Positions 52,830 to 61,150 of a stretch of DNA of 64,000 nt are shown here, piece after piece (the first letter of the stretch is position 1; the number at the start of each line of letters is the position of its first letter). A model generated the notes under the pieces. That model did not search any database. It was not told the origin of the DNA and saw only the letters and a list, made by a program, of their open reading frames with translations. Source of the stretch: Rs1 sp038900335 (lineage in GTDB: Bacteria; Pseudomonadota; Gammaproteobacteria; Pseudomonadales; Balneatricaceae); the NCBI GenBank assembly GCA_038900335.1, contig JBBMRB010000018.1, positions 1 to 64,000 of the forward strand, given 5' to 3'. A program made the translations under genes and the position numbers.

Positions 52830-52845
52830 TGGCATCTATATTGCT
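52830..52845 (+). promoter_or_regulatory. Sigma54 (-24/-12) promoter for the Fe-ADH operon
   Basis: TGGCATCTATATTGCT has GG at -24 and GC at -12 with the required spacing and differs from the consensus mainly in two bases of the central part. Transcription should start near 52857, giving a leader of about 250 bases before the Fe-ADH start. Confidence 0.75.
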
Positions 52846-53104
52846 AAATTAGCTAACCAAACATAAATAAAAACAACAATGCGCCAAATTCTTGCTATTC
52901 AGATCGCCTATTATCTAGATAAATAGACGACAGGTGTGGGCACAGAGTTTGAGCAAAAACACAATCAATAATCTAAGGCATCAGCAAAACACTGGTAATC
53001 AAAATACTAAGCTCAAGCAGCTTGTCAAAGATCGCTGACGCTATCTTGATCTTATAGATGTATGAAGCGCCCTATAAATTAACAATAACAAATTGGAAAT
53101 CATT

Positions 53105-54271
53105 ATGACTGATGGCATCAAACCTTTTACCTTTAATACACCAGGCTCTATGCATATGGAATGGGGAGGAGCAAAACGACTCGGCGAGCTACTGAGCGAG
53201 TGGTTCACTCAAAGAAACCTGCTGATAGTGACAGATAATTTTTTACATGAAAGCGGCTTGTTAGAGCCAGCTAAAGAGTCGCTAAAAAAGTATGGTTTCA
53301 ATGTCTCTATATTTGATGACGTAGTAGCTGATCCACCAGAACAGATATTGATAGAGTGCGTCGAACAAGGAAAAGCCAATCACGCTGATATCGTACTTGG
53401 CCTTGGTGGCGGCTCCTCTATGGATATCGCCAAGTTAGTCGCTGTTATGCTTACTTGCGAGCAACCGTTATCAGAGATGTTCGGCATTGGTAAAATAACA
53501 GGCACCAGAGCTCCACTAATCCAAGTACCAACAACAGCAGGCACAGGATCAGAAGTAACCAATATCACCATTTTAACGACTGGCGAAACCACTAAAATGG
53601 GTGTTGTATCGCAACAGTTGTACGCTGATAGAGTATTGTTAGACGCTGAATTAACTATCGGCCTACCTGCTTTGCCAACCGCTGCAACCGGCATAGATGC
53701 AATGGTTCACGCAATAGAGGCGTACACCTCAGCACATCTTAAAAACCCATTATCTGACGCTTTAGCCAAAGAAGCCTTGCGCTTACTCAGCCAGAATTTA
53801 GTCACTGCATGTCGTGACGGACAAAATCGCGCAGCCAGAGAGGCAATGTTGCTAGGGGCAAACTTAGCAGGGCAAGCCTTCTCTAATAGTCCTGTAGCAG
53901 CAGTGCATGCATTGGCATATCCACTAGGTGGCCACTACCATTTAGCCCACGGACTGACAAATGCATTAATGCTGGGCCCAGTGCTGCGTTACAACATGAC
54001 TGCTGCTGCACCACTGTACGCACAATTAGCCGATGTTGTATTAGGACATTCAACAGAGTCAGTTAAAATACGCTCAGAAAAATTCGTCGAATTCATGCAG
54101 AGCTTGATGAACGAATCTGGTGCTCCACAGCGTTTACGTGAGGTGGGCGTAACACAAGAAAGCTTAGCAACGCTTGCAAGAGATGCCATGCTGCAAACGC
54201 GATTACTAAACAATAACCCTATTCCAGTAACCGAAAAAGATGCCTTGGCTCTGTACCAAGCCGCATTCTAA
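53105..54271 (+). CDS. Iron-containing alcohol dehydrogenase
   Basis: A 388-residue type-III alcohol dehydrogenase. NAD(P) binding is seen as GLGGGSSMD (about 99-107) and PTTAGTGSEVT (about 142-152). Metal ligands are D198 and H202 in GIDAMVHAIEAY, H268 in AAVHALAYPLG and H282 in LAHGLTNAL. The substrate cannot be told from the motifs; relatives reduce or oxidise short alcohols, lactaldehyde, 4-hydroxybutyrate, sulfoacetaldehyde and others. ATG 53105 is chosen over TTG 53093, with a GGAAA site between them. It precedes the permease in one sigma54-driven operon. Confidence 0.9.
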   Translation: MTDGIKPFTFNTPGSMHMEWGGAKRLGELLSEWFTQRNLLIVTDNFLHESGLLEPAKESLKKYGFNVSIFDDVVADPPEQILIECVEQGKANHADIVLGLGGGSSMDIAKLVAVMLTCEQPLSEMFGIGKITGTRAPLIQVPTTAGTGSEVTNITILTTGETTKMGVVSQQLYADRVLLDAELTIGLPALPTAATGIDAMVHAIEAYTSAHLKNPLSDALAKEALRLLSQNLVTACRDGQNRAAREAMLLGANLAGQAFSNSPVAAVHALAYPLGGHYHLAHGLTNALMLGPVLRYNMTAAAPLYAQLADVVLGHSTESVKIRSEKFVEFMQSLMNESGAPQRLREVGVTQESLATLARDAMLQTRLLNNNPIPVTEKDALALYQAAF

Positions 54272-54333
54272 TTCTAAACACTGCTTGCTCCTTAAAACGG
54301 GTAGTTAACTAAAAAAATAAAAAGGAAACAACT

Positions 54334-55701
54334 ATGAGAAAAGAACGTATCGATGGCCAGGAAACTCCTTACTGGGGAATGGGGCCTTTTAAGGTAAGAC
54401 TACCTTTTGTTCACTATCGCTTTGAGTGGCCAGACTACTTCCAAGGCTTATTAATGTGCGCTGTCGATCTTGCCGCTATACCATTGATGACAGAGCTGCT
54501 GGGTATGCCATTCGAAGTTGCACTGGCAGTAGTTATGCTCAATGGCGTATTTTATTTGCTGCATCACCTATTAGGCGATCCAGTGGTGCCCGGTTGGATT
54601 ACTCCAGCTATCCCACTATTAATGGCATATTGCGCAACCTTCCCAGAAGGTCCGGAGCGAATTCATGCACTTGTTGCCTTTCAGCTCTTACTTGGAGCAT
54701 TTGCGATTTTTATTGGCGTATCAGGGCTCGCTAATAGAGTGGTAACTCTAATACCGCAGGCCATTAAATCTGGGATTATTATCGGTGCAGGCATCGCTGC
54801 TGTCATGGCAGTGTTTAAAGTAGATGGTCGTTTTGACACTTACCCAATCACCATTACTCTGGCTGTTGGTGTCGCTTTTTACATGATATTCTCGCGTCAT
54901 TTTGCTGCTCTAAAACAAAACAACGCTCTATTCAGTTTAATAGGAAAGCTGGGTATTTTCCCTATTGTTGTTATTGCCATTATCATCGCCCCAACCGTTG
55001 GTGAAACATCGTGGCCTGAAATCCAGTGGGGGTTTTCATCACCTGACTTCGTTACGTTATGGAATGAGTACACCGTATTTGGCCTTGGCATGCCGCCATT
55101 AACGATGTTTCTTACTGCTATTCCAACGGTACTGGCAGCCTACATTGTGCTATTTGGCGATGTCTTGCAAAGTAAGGCAATATTAGAAGAAGCCGACCAA
55201 GTGCGCACAGATGAGAAAATTGATTATGATCCAGATCGTGCCCATATGATTTTTGGTGCTCGTAACACTGCCATGTCAATTATAGGCCCTGATGTTGCTA
55301 TGTGCGGGCCTCTTTGGGCAGCGATGCACGTCGTAATAACAGAGCGTTTTAGTCAAGGTAAGAAAGCTATGAACTCCATTTTTGGTGGCGCAGGGTCTTT
55401 CCGCTGGGGCACAAACACGGGTTTAATCTTTATGCCAATAGTGACGCTAGTACAGCCGATATTAGGCGTTGCTCTCGCGCTAACTTTATTGATTCAAGGA
55501 TACGTTTCCGTAAAAATCGGTATCATGGAAGCTCGCTCTCAAAGAGATTTAGGTATTGCGGGCGTAGTGGCGGCAGTTTTAGCAACACGCGGTGCAACTT
55601 GGGCTTTCGCTGTCGGTGTCGTTTTGTGCTTACTCGTTTACGGTCGAGATTTCTTTAAAGGAGAGAAAGATAATACTTTCGTGAAAGATCAAACGAAATA
55701 A
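54334..55701 (+). CDS. SLC23/NCS2-like permease
   Basis: A 455-residue membrane transporter with about twelve hydrophobic segments. It has the arrangement of solute carrier 23 (xanthine/uracil permease-like) proteins, for example GDPVVPGWITPAIPLLMAY (about 80-98), IPQAIKSGIIIGAGIAAVMAVF and the loop AGSFRWGTNTGLI. Its relatives form a little-studied subgroup that differs from classical purine and pyrimidine permeases, so the cargo is unknown. Since it shares a transcript with an alcohol dehydrogenase, the cargo is probably the substrate or product of that enzyme. A strong stem-loop follows. Confidence 0.82.
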   Translation: MRKERIDGQETPYWGMGPFKVRLPFVHYRFEWPDYFQGLLMCAVDLAAIPLMTELLGMPFEVALAVVMLNGVFYLLHHLLGDPVVPGWITPAIPLLMAYCATFPEGPERIHALVAFQLLLGAFAIFIGVSGLANRVVTLIPQAIKSGIIIGAGIAAVMAVFKVDGRFDTYPITITLAVGVAFYMIFSRHFAALKQNNALFSLIGKLGIFPIVVIAIIIAPTVGETSWPEIQWGFSSPDFVTLWNEYTVFGLGMPPLTMFLTAIPTVLAAYIVLFGDVLQSKAILEEADQVRTDEKIDYDPDRAHMIFGARNTAMSIIGPDVAMCGPLWAAMHVVITERFSQGKKAMNSIFGGAGSFRWGTNTGLIFMPIVTLVQPILGVALALTLLIQGYVSVKIGIMEARSQRDLGIAGVVAAVLATRGATWAFAVGVVLCLLVYGRDFFKGEKDNTFVKDQTK

Positions 55702-55707
55702 TCCCTA

Positions 55708-55740
55708 GGAAAATGGCGTGACTAGCTCTCGCCATTTTCC
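55708..55740 (+). terminator. Terminator after the permease gene
   Basis: GGAAAATGGCG (55708-55718) pairs perfectly with CGCCATTTTCC (55730-55740) around an 11-base loop, followed by a T/C-rich tail. It begins 6 bases past the stop. Confidence 0.8.
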
Positions 55741-55846
55741 TCTCTTCATCTGCCTCACCCAGAAATATTTAAAATAAAAGTTTAGTATACAAACTCGCGG
55801 CGCAGTTAGAGTATTGCAAGTTTTAATTGTTTAACTTGTTTCCAGC

Positions 55847-55914
55847 TGAGAAGTTGGCTCATTGAATAAGTGTTAAAGCTGCTATTTAATCATCAAATGA
55901 CTAAGCAGATATTT
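55847..55914 (+). pseudogene. Decayed C-terminal fragment of a periplasmic-protein paralogue
   Basis: The DNA from about 55872 to 55912 reads, in one frame, KLLFNHQMTKQIFND, against KLLYNHQITKQIFTG at the end of the protein at 49941-50702. Just before it, GSLNK aligns with GSFNK, but an extra block of about eight bases breaks the frame. Only the last 20 or so codons remain, so this is a fragment without its own start. The gap between it and queG holds nothing else. Confidence 0.75.
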
Positions 55915-55993
55915 AACGATACGTCGCTTTGCTATCAAGTAGCTGATGAGCGGCGCCAATAAGCTTCTTAGTGAGTTTGTGCTAGCTGCCAAG

Positions 55994-57094
55994 TTATGCT
56001 CTTTTTTGCTTTAAATTATCTAGCGCCCATAAAATGTGCTCGCTAACTAGCTCGTTACTCTCTGCTAGCTTTTGTTCTAAAGCTTGTTCGACGATTATGC
56101 CACCGTTACTATTGCCCAGTGCAACTGCTATATTGCGTTGCCAGCCGGTATACCCTGTTCTTCTAATAGCAGAGCCTTCGGTGTTTTTTAAGAAGGTTTT
56201 TTCATCCCAGTTAAAGAGCTCTAGCAAGCTGATGTCATCTAAATTCTTTCTTGGTTTGAAATCATCTTCTTCGCTAAATTTTGCGAATCTATTCCAGGGG
56301 CATACCAGTTGGCAATCATCGCAGCCAAAAATTCTATTACCTAATTTAGGGCGTAGCTCTACAGGAATCGCTTCTTTGCTCTCTATGGTTAAGTAAGAAA
56401 TACAGCGACGTGCATCTAATATATTAGCACCAACAAAAGCTTGAGTAGGGCAGATGTCTAAGCAAGCAGTGCATTTGCCGCAGTGATTGGCGACAGTTTT
56501 TTCACTAGTAGGTAATGGTAGATCAATAAATAATTCAGCTAGAAAAAAATAAGAGCCTGCCTGGCGATTAATTAACAAGGTATGTTTGCCTGTCCAGCCA
56601 AGTCCTGCTTGTTCAGCTATTGCCCGCTCCATAATGGGTGCGCTATCAACAAATGCACGATAACCTAATGCCTGTGTTTCTTGCTCGATTCGTTTGGCTA
56701 ATACCGTTAAGCGCTTGCGGACGGTTTTATGATAATCGCGTCCCAAGGTGTATCTTGCGATATAGGCTTTGTCTTTATCCATTAAAATATCAATAGCTTG
56801 GCTTGCAGGTGGTTGGTAGTCCATACGAACGCTAATGACCCGGCAACTTTGCGGCACTAGTTCAAGTGGCTTTCTTCTTAAGTCAGAATTATTAGCTAAA
56901 TATTGCATACTGCCATGATAACCCCTCTCTAGCCATTTCAGCATTTTGTCGTGCTGCTCTGCTAGCTCGGGAATAATAATGCTTGTTTGCTGAAAGCCCA
57001 GCTCTTTAGCCCAGACATCGATTTGGTCTGCCAAATTAGCAAGTTGTTGTTGGCTCAAAGCGTTGGCGTGATTATCAGGCAAATGGAAACCCAC
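55994..57094 (-). CDS. queG: Epoxyqueuosine reductase QueG
   Basis: Reduces epoxyqueuosine in tRNA to queuosine, the last step of the pathway, using cobalamin and two [4Fe-4S] clusters. It is 366 residues long. The clusters are C205-x2-C208-x2-C211-x3-C215 and the set C231, C258, C261 and C265. The catalytic aspartate is D150 in VDSAPIMERAIAEQAG. The C-terminal part holds HEAT-like repeats. In E. coli queG is followed by nnr and tsaE on the same strand; here tsaE is divergent and no nnr gene lies between. Confidence 0.95.
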   Translation of the reverse strand: MGFHLPDNHANALSQQQLANLADQIDVWAKELGFQQTSIIIPELAEQHDKMLKWLERGYHGSMQYLANNSDLRRKPLELVPQSCRVISVRMDYQPPASQAIDILMDKDKAYIARYTLGRDYHKTVRKRLTVLAKRIEQETQALGYRAFVDSAPIMERAIAEQAGLGWTGKHTLLINRQAGSYFFLAELFIDLPLPTSEKTVANHCGKCTACLDICPTQAFVGANILDARRCISYLTIESKEAIPVELRPKLGNRIFGCDDCQLVCPWNRFAKFSEEDDFKPRKNLDDISLLELFNWDEKTFLKNTEGSAIRRTGYTGWQRNIAVALGNSNGGIIVEQALEQKLAESNELVSEHILWALDNLKQKRA

Positions 57095-57288
57095 TTAGTA
57101 AAGGTGATATGAAAGTAGCTGGTATAAAAGAATTATAAATCAAGAGATAGCAGATTAAGATGTTTTTTTGATGTCAGTGCTAAAGATACAAATAGTATAG
57201 GGCAAAATATATGCTATCAATGGCAATGGATGCTAGAATGCGAATGATTTTGAATAAAGCCAATGTGATAGGGGTAGGCATAGTAACA

Positions 57289-57765
57289 ATGAATGAGCAA
57301 TTTTACGCTGCTGATGAAGCGATGATGTTAAAGTTTGGTGGCCTATTGTTATTGGCAATGCAACAACAAGGTGTTGTTTTCCTTAAAGGTGATTTAGGTT
57401 TAGGTAAAACAACTATTTCTAGAGGCGTTATCACTGGCGCAGGCCATACTGGCGCAGTGAAAAGCCCTACCTATACATTGGTAGAACCTTATGATTTTAC
57501 CGGTTTCAGTGTTTATCATTTTGATTTATATCGATTAAGTGAGCCAGAAGAACTTGAATATCTAGGTGTTAGGGACTATTTTTCAGACAATATGCTAAGT
57601 TTGATCGAGTGGCCGCAAATGGGTGCTGGTTTTTTGCCTAAAGCTGACTTAGAGATTACATTAAGTCTCAAAAACGAAGGTAGGTTACTCAGTTGCCAAA
57701 GTAACACCGAACAAGGCAATTTGGCGCTAACATATTTAAGTGATCATTACCTAAAACATCCATAA
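57289..57765 (+). CDS. tsaE: tRNA threonylcarbamoyladenosine biosynthesis ATPase TsaE
   Basis: Works with TsaB, TsaC and TsaD to make t6A37 in ANN-reading tRNAs. The P-loop is GDLGLGKTTISRG and the second motif SPTYTLVE, with FDLYRL following. The chosen start ATG 57289 gives 158 residues, the usual length; the frame stays open 26 codons upstream (57211) without family similarity. It is the first gene of a dense plus-strand series with amiB, mutL, miaA, hfq, hflX and hflK. The gap 57095-57288 should hold the promoter. Confidence 0.93.
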   Translation: MNEQFYAADEAMMLKFGGLLLLAMQQQGVVFLKGDLGLGKTTISRGVITGAGHTGAVKSPTYTLVEPYDFTGFSVYHFDLYRLSEPEELEYLGVRDYFSDNMLSLIEWPQMGAGFLPKADLEITLSLKNEGRLLSCQSNTEQGNLALTYLSDHYLKHP

Positions 57766-57787
57766 ACATGCAGCATAAGTATTAAAA

Positions 57788-59221
57788 ATGAGTCAATATT
57801 TGTTAAAAATAACTATCTTTACTTTATTGCTATTATTCAATAGTTCAGTGTTCGCTAAAGAAAGTGTCAAGAATGTTCGCATGTGGCTAGCACCTGAAAG
57901 CACACGCTTAGTGTTTGATCTATCGGCAGCGGTCAAGCATACAGTGTTTACCTTACAAAACCCTGATCGCATAGTGATTGATATTGAGGATACGGGTCTT
58001 GATTTTGATTTATCTACTTTAGCGCTTAACAAAAGTGCCATTAAAAAAATACGGGCAGGCAATTCTCAGCCATTAAGAATTGTGATTGATTTACTTGAGC
58101 CATTGCAGCCTAGTAGTTTTGCTCTTAAGCCAAACAATGGTTATGGTCATCGCTTAGTTATCGATCTTGAAAAAAAACTAAGCGCAAATGCTGATACCGC
58201 ACAAAATAATTCTCAGCCAGATACAGCACCTGTAAGCACGCCAATACCTGAGGAGACGAGCAGTGAAAGCTCGACCACAATTGCCAATAATCAAAGTATT
58301 CAAACGACACAAGTGCCAAACGGCAAAAAATTACGAGATATAGTCATTGCCTTAGATGCAGGCCACGGCGGTGAAGACCCAGGAGCTATCGGGCCTTCTG
58401 GTTTAAAAGAAAAAATTGTTGTATTGGCGATAGCTAAAGAGCTGGAAAAACTTATAGATGCGGAAAACGGTTTTATTTCACGTATGATTCGTCGCAATGA
58501 TTATTATGTCAGTTTGCGAGGGCGTACTTCTGTTGCGCGCAAAAAGAATGCCGACTTGTTTGTGTCTATTCACGCCGATGCCTTTAAAAACCCAAAAGCT
58601 AGCGGGGCGTCTGTTTGGGTGCTTTCTAATAGGGGAGCAAGTAGTGAAGTGGGACGCTGGTTAGCACAAAAAGAGAACAGCTCCGATTTGATTGGCGGCG
58701 TTGGTAATTTAAGTTTAGATAATAAAGATGAAGTGCTTAAAGGTGTGTTGTTGGATATGTCGATGACCGCATCACGCAAAGATAGTAGAGAAGTTGCTGC
58801 AAAAATTCACGGTAATATCAGTAAATTTGCAAAAATGCATAAATCAAGCGTTGAACAGGCAGGGTTTTTGGTACTTAAATCTCCAGATATACCTTCTATA
58901 TTAGTTGAGACAGGCTTTATATCTAATCCTGGCGAGGAGCGCTCTTTAAAAACGTCTGCTTATCGTAAGAAGATGGCAAAAGCTATTTTTGCAGGAATTA
59001 AAGAGCATTTTCTGAATAAACCGCCGGCGTTCACTGAAATATATCGTCTTAAAAATGCCAGTGCGATTGCTCATGCTAAGCACCACAAAGTAGTTAGTGG
59101 TGATTCACTGTCAAGAATTGCAGTGCGTTATAAGGTTAAAGTGGCTTCGTTAAAGGCGCTAAATAAATTGCAAAATGATAATATACGTATAGGCCAGCGC
59201 CTACAAATTCCAACGAGTTAG
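57788..59221 (+). CDS. amiB: N-acetylmuramoyl-L-alanine amidase AmiB
   Basis: Periplasmic amidase that cleaves the stem peptide from muramic acid during septum splitting. It is 477 residues: a signal peptide (about 1-23, ending VFA), AMIN domain (about 26-125), a Ser/Thr/Pro-rich linker, then the zinc amidase-3 domain (about 185-405) with AGHGGEDPGA (zinc histidine and glutamate nearby) and the SIHADAF segment. A C-terminal LysM (about 430-477) binds peptidoglycan. The regulatory helix of AmiB occludes the active site until activated by EnvC. It starts 22 bases after tsaE. Confidence 0.95.
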   Translation: MSQYLLKITIFTLLLLFNSSVFAKESVKNVRMWLAPESTRLVFDLSAAVKHTVFTLQNPDRIVIDIEDTGLDFDLSTLALNKSAIKKIRAGNSQPLRIVIDLLEPLQPSSFALKPNNGYGHRLVIDLEKKLSANADTAQNNSQPDTAPVSTPIPEETSSESSTTIANNQSIQTTQVPNGKKLRDIVIALDAGHGGEDPGAIGPSGLKEKIVVLAIAKELEKLIDAENGFISRMIRRNDYYVSLRGRTSVARKKNADLFVSIHADAFKNPKASGASVWVLSNRGASSEVGRWLAQKENSSDLIGGVGNLSLDNKDEVLKGVLLDMSMTASRKDSREVAAKIHGNISKFAKMHKSSVEQAGFLVLKSPDIPSILVETGFISNPGEERSLKTSAYRKKMAKAIFAGIKEHFLNKPPAFTEIYRLKNASAIAHAKHHKVVSGDSLSRIAVRYKVKVASLKALNKLQNDNIRIGQRLQIPTS

Positions 59222-59254
59222 CACGAGCATCTCTAAAAAGTTTAGGTTTATATA

Positions 59255-61147
59255 ATGCAGCGAATTAAATTGTTATCGCCTCGTCTTGCTAACCAAATAG
59301 CGGCAGGTGAGGTTGTTGAGCGCCCAGCTTCAGTTGTAAAAGAGCTACTGGAAAATAGCTTAGATGCAGGGGCAACCAAGTTAGAGGTAGATGTAGAACA
59401 AGGCGGTGTTAAATTAATTCGTATTAGGGATAATGGCTTTGGCATTGATAAAGAAGATTTGTCATTGTCACTGAGTCGTCATGCCACCTCAAAAATTATT
59501 CAACTAGCCGATCTTGAAGCTGTGGGGAGTTTAGGCTTTAGAGGGGAGGCATTAGCGAGTATTAGCTCTGTCTCGCGCTTAACTTTAACCTCGCGAAGAG
59601 TCGATGTACAAGCTGCTTGGGCGGTGCGCTCTGAAGGGCGTGATATGACGACAGAAATTACGCCATCCTCGCACCCGCAGGGAACGACAGTTGAGATGCG
59701 TGATCTGTTCTTCAATACGCCAGCAAGACGAAAGTTTATGCGTACTGAGAACACTGAGTTTAAGCATTTAGATGAAGTGATTAAGCGGATGTCGCTCTCT
59801 CGCTTTGATGTTGAGTTTTCTTTAACCCACAACGCACGTGTTATTCGCCAGCTTAAAAAAGCAACCACCTTGCGTGAACAAGAGCGCCGAGTTGCTGCAA
59901 TTTGTGGACCTGCCTTTGTCGATCAATCCATTAAAGTAGAAATGCAAGCTGAGTCCTCAGGCTTGAGTCTTAGAGGGTGGATTAGCTTACCGACCTTTTC
60001 ACGCTCGCAAGCCGATTTGCAATATTTTTTCGTCAATGGTCGCATGATAAAAGATAGGTTGGTAACTCATGCATTGCGCCAAGCTTACTCAGATGTATTG
60101 TTTAATGGCAGGCATCCGGCTTATGTGCTGTATTTAGAGTTAGACCCTGCGCTGGTGGATGTAAATGTACATCCAACCAAACATGAGGTTCGCTTTCGTG
60201 AAAACAGATTAGTACACGATTTTTTGTTTCGTGCTATTCATCGGGTGATCGCTGATGAAAGACCTGGCTTTAATAAACCTGAAAATCTAGTTAGTGATGA
60301 AAGCTCTATTGCAGTGCAAGCGATTCCTGAACAGCATGGGATTGGCTTAGATGTACCACATGATCAGGCGCAAAATGCAGTGGCACCAGGCGTTGCAGAG
60401 CAAAGTTTTGGCGCATCGCAGTATCGAGCGAACAACTACTCAGCTAGCGCCATGAAAGCGCAATCTGGTATTTATGGTCAGTTAGGGCGAGAGCCTGCTG
60501 TTGCTCAGGTGCCTGGGAATGGCATTAGTGAGTTACATAAGCAATCTAGCAACCCCGAGCAGGTGCCGCCATTGGGTTTTGCGATAGCGCAGTTACACGG
60601 TATTTATATACTCTCGCAAAACGAGCACGGCATGATAGTGGTTGATATGCATGCAGCCCATGAGCGAATAGTTTATGAGCGGTTGAAAACGGCTTACAGT
60701 ACTGAAAAGGTAAGATCACAGCCATTGCTAGTTCCTGTAAGTGTTGCACTTAGCGCCTTAGAAGCAGATTGCGCTGAAGAGCAACACGAGCTGTTTTCTC
60801 AGCTTGGTTTTGAGCTGGCAAGGTTAGGTGAAGAAACGATAGCGATAAGACAAGTGCCGGTATCTTTGGTTAAATCAGATGTTGAGCAATTAGTACGTGA
60901 TGTCTTATCGGATGTACTGGCGCTGGGTAATAGTAGGAAAATAGAAGAGTCGATCAATGAGCTGTTATCAACCATGGCTTGTCATGGCTCGGTAAGGGCA
61001 AATAGGCAGTTGAGTATACCTGAAATGAATCAGCTACTGCGTGATATGGAAGTCACTGAGCGCAGTGGTCAATGTAATCATGGGCGCCCGACATGGAGCG
61101 CAATGAGTTTAAATGATCTAGATAAATTGTTTTTGCGAGGGCAGTAG
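59255..61147 (+). CDS. mutL: DNA mismatch repair protein MutL
   Basis: Coordinates mismatch repair after MutS. It is 630 residues with the GHKL ATPase signatures ENSLDAGA, DNGFGI and GFRGEALASI in the N-terminal part. The C-terminal domain keeps the metal-binding endonuclease motif DMHAAHERIVYE (464-475), of the form D-x-HA-x2-E-x4-E, together with ACHGSVRA and CNHGRPTW. So this MutL should nick DNA itself, as in pseudomonads, and the organism probably lacks MutH. Downstream miaA starts four bases after its stop. Confidence 0.96.
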   Translation: MQRIKLLSPRLANQIAAGEVVERPASVVKELLENSLDAGATKLEVDVEQGGVKLIRIRDNGFGIDKEDLSLSLSRHATSKIIQLADLEAVGSLGFRGEALASISSVSRLTLTSRRVDVQAAWAVRSEGRDMTTEITPSSHPQGTTVEMRDLFFNTPARRKFMRTENTEFKHLDEVIKRMSLSRFDVEFSLTHNARVIRQLKKATTLREQERRVAAICGPAFVDQSIKVEMQAESSGLSLRGWISLPTFSRSQADLQYFFVNGRMIKDRLVTHALRQAYSDVLFNGRHPAYVLYLELDPALVDVNVHPTKHEVRFRENRLVHDFLFRAIHRVIADERPGFNKPENLVSDESSIAVQAIPEQHGIGLDVPHDQAQNAVAPGVAEQSFGASQYRANNYSASAMKAQSGIYGQLGREPAVAQVPGNGISELHKQSSNPEQVPPLGFAIAQLHGIYILSQNEHGMIVVDMHAAHERIVYERLKTAYSTEKVRSQPLLVPVSVALSALEADCAEEQHELFSQLGFELARLGEETIAIRQVPVSLVKSDVEQLVRDVLSDVLALGNSRKIEESINELLSTMACHGSVRANRQLSIPEMNQLLRDMEVTERSGQCNHGRPTWSAMSLNDLDKLFLRGQ

Positions 61148-61150
61148 TGA

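Noticed and set aside
52879..52926. 15-codon frame just downstream of the predicted sigma54 start site, possible leader peptide
   Set aside because: No ribosome site and no repeated codon pattern, so no evidence of attenuation.
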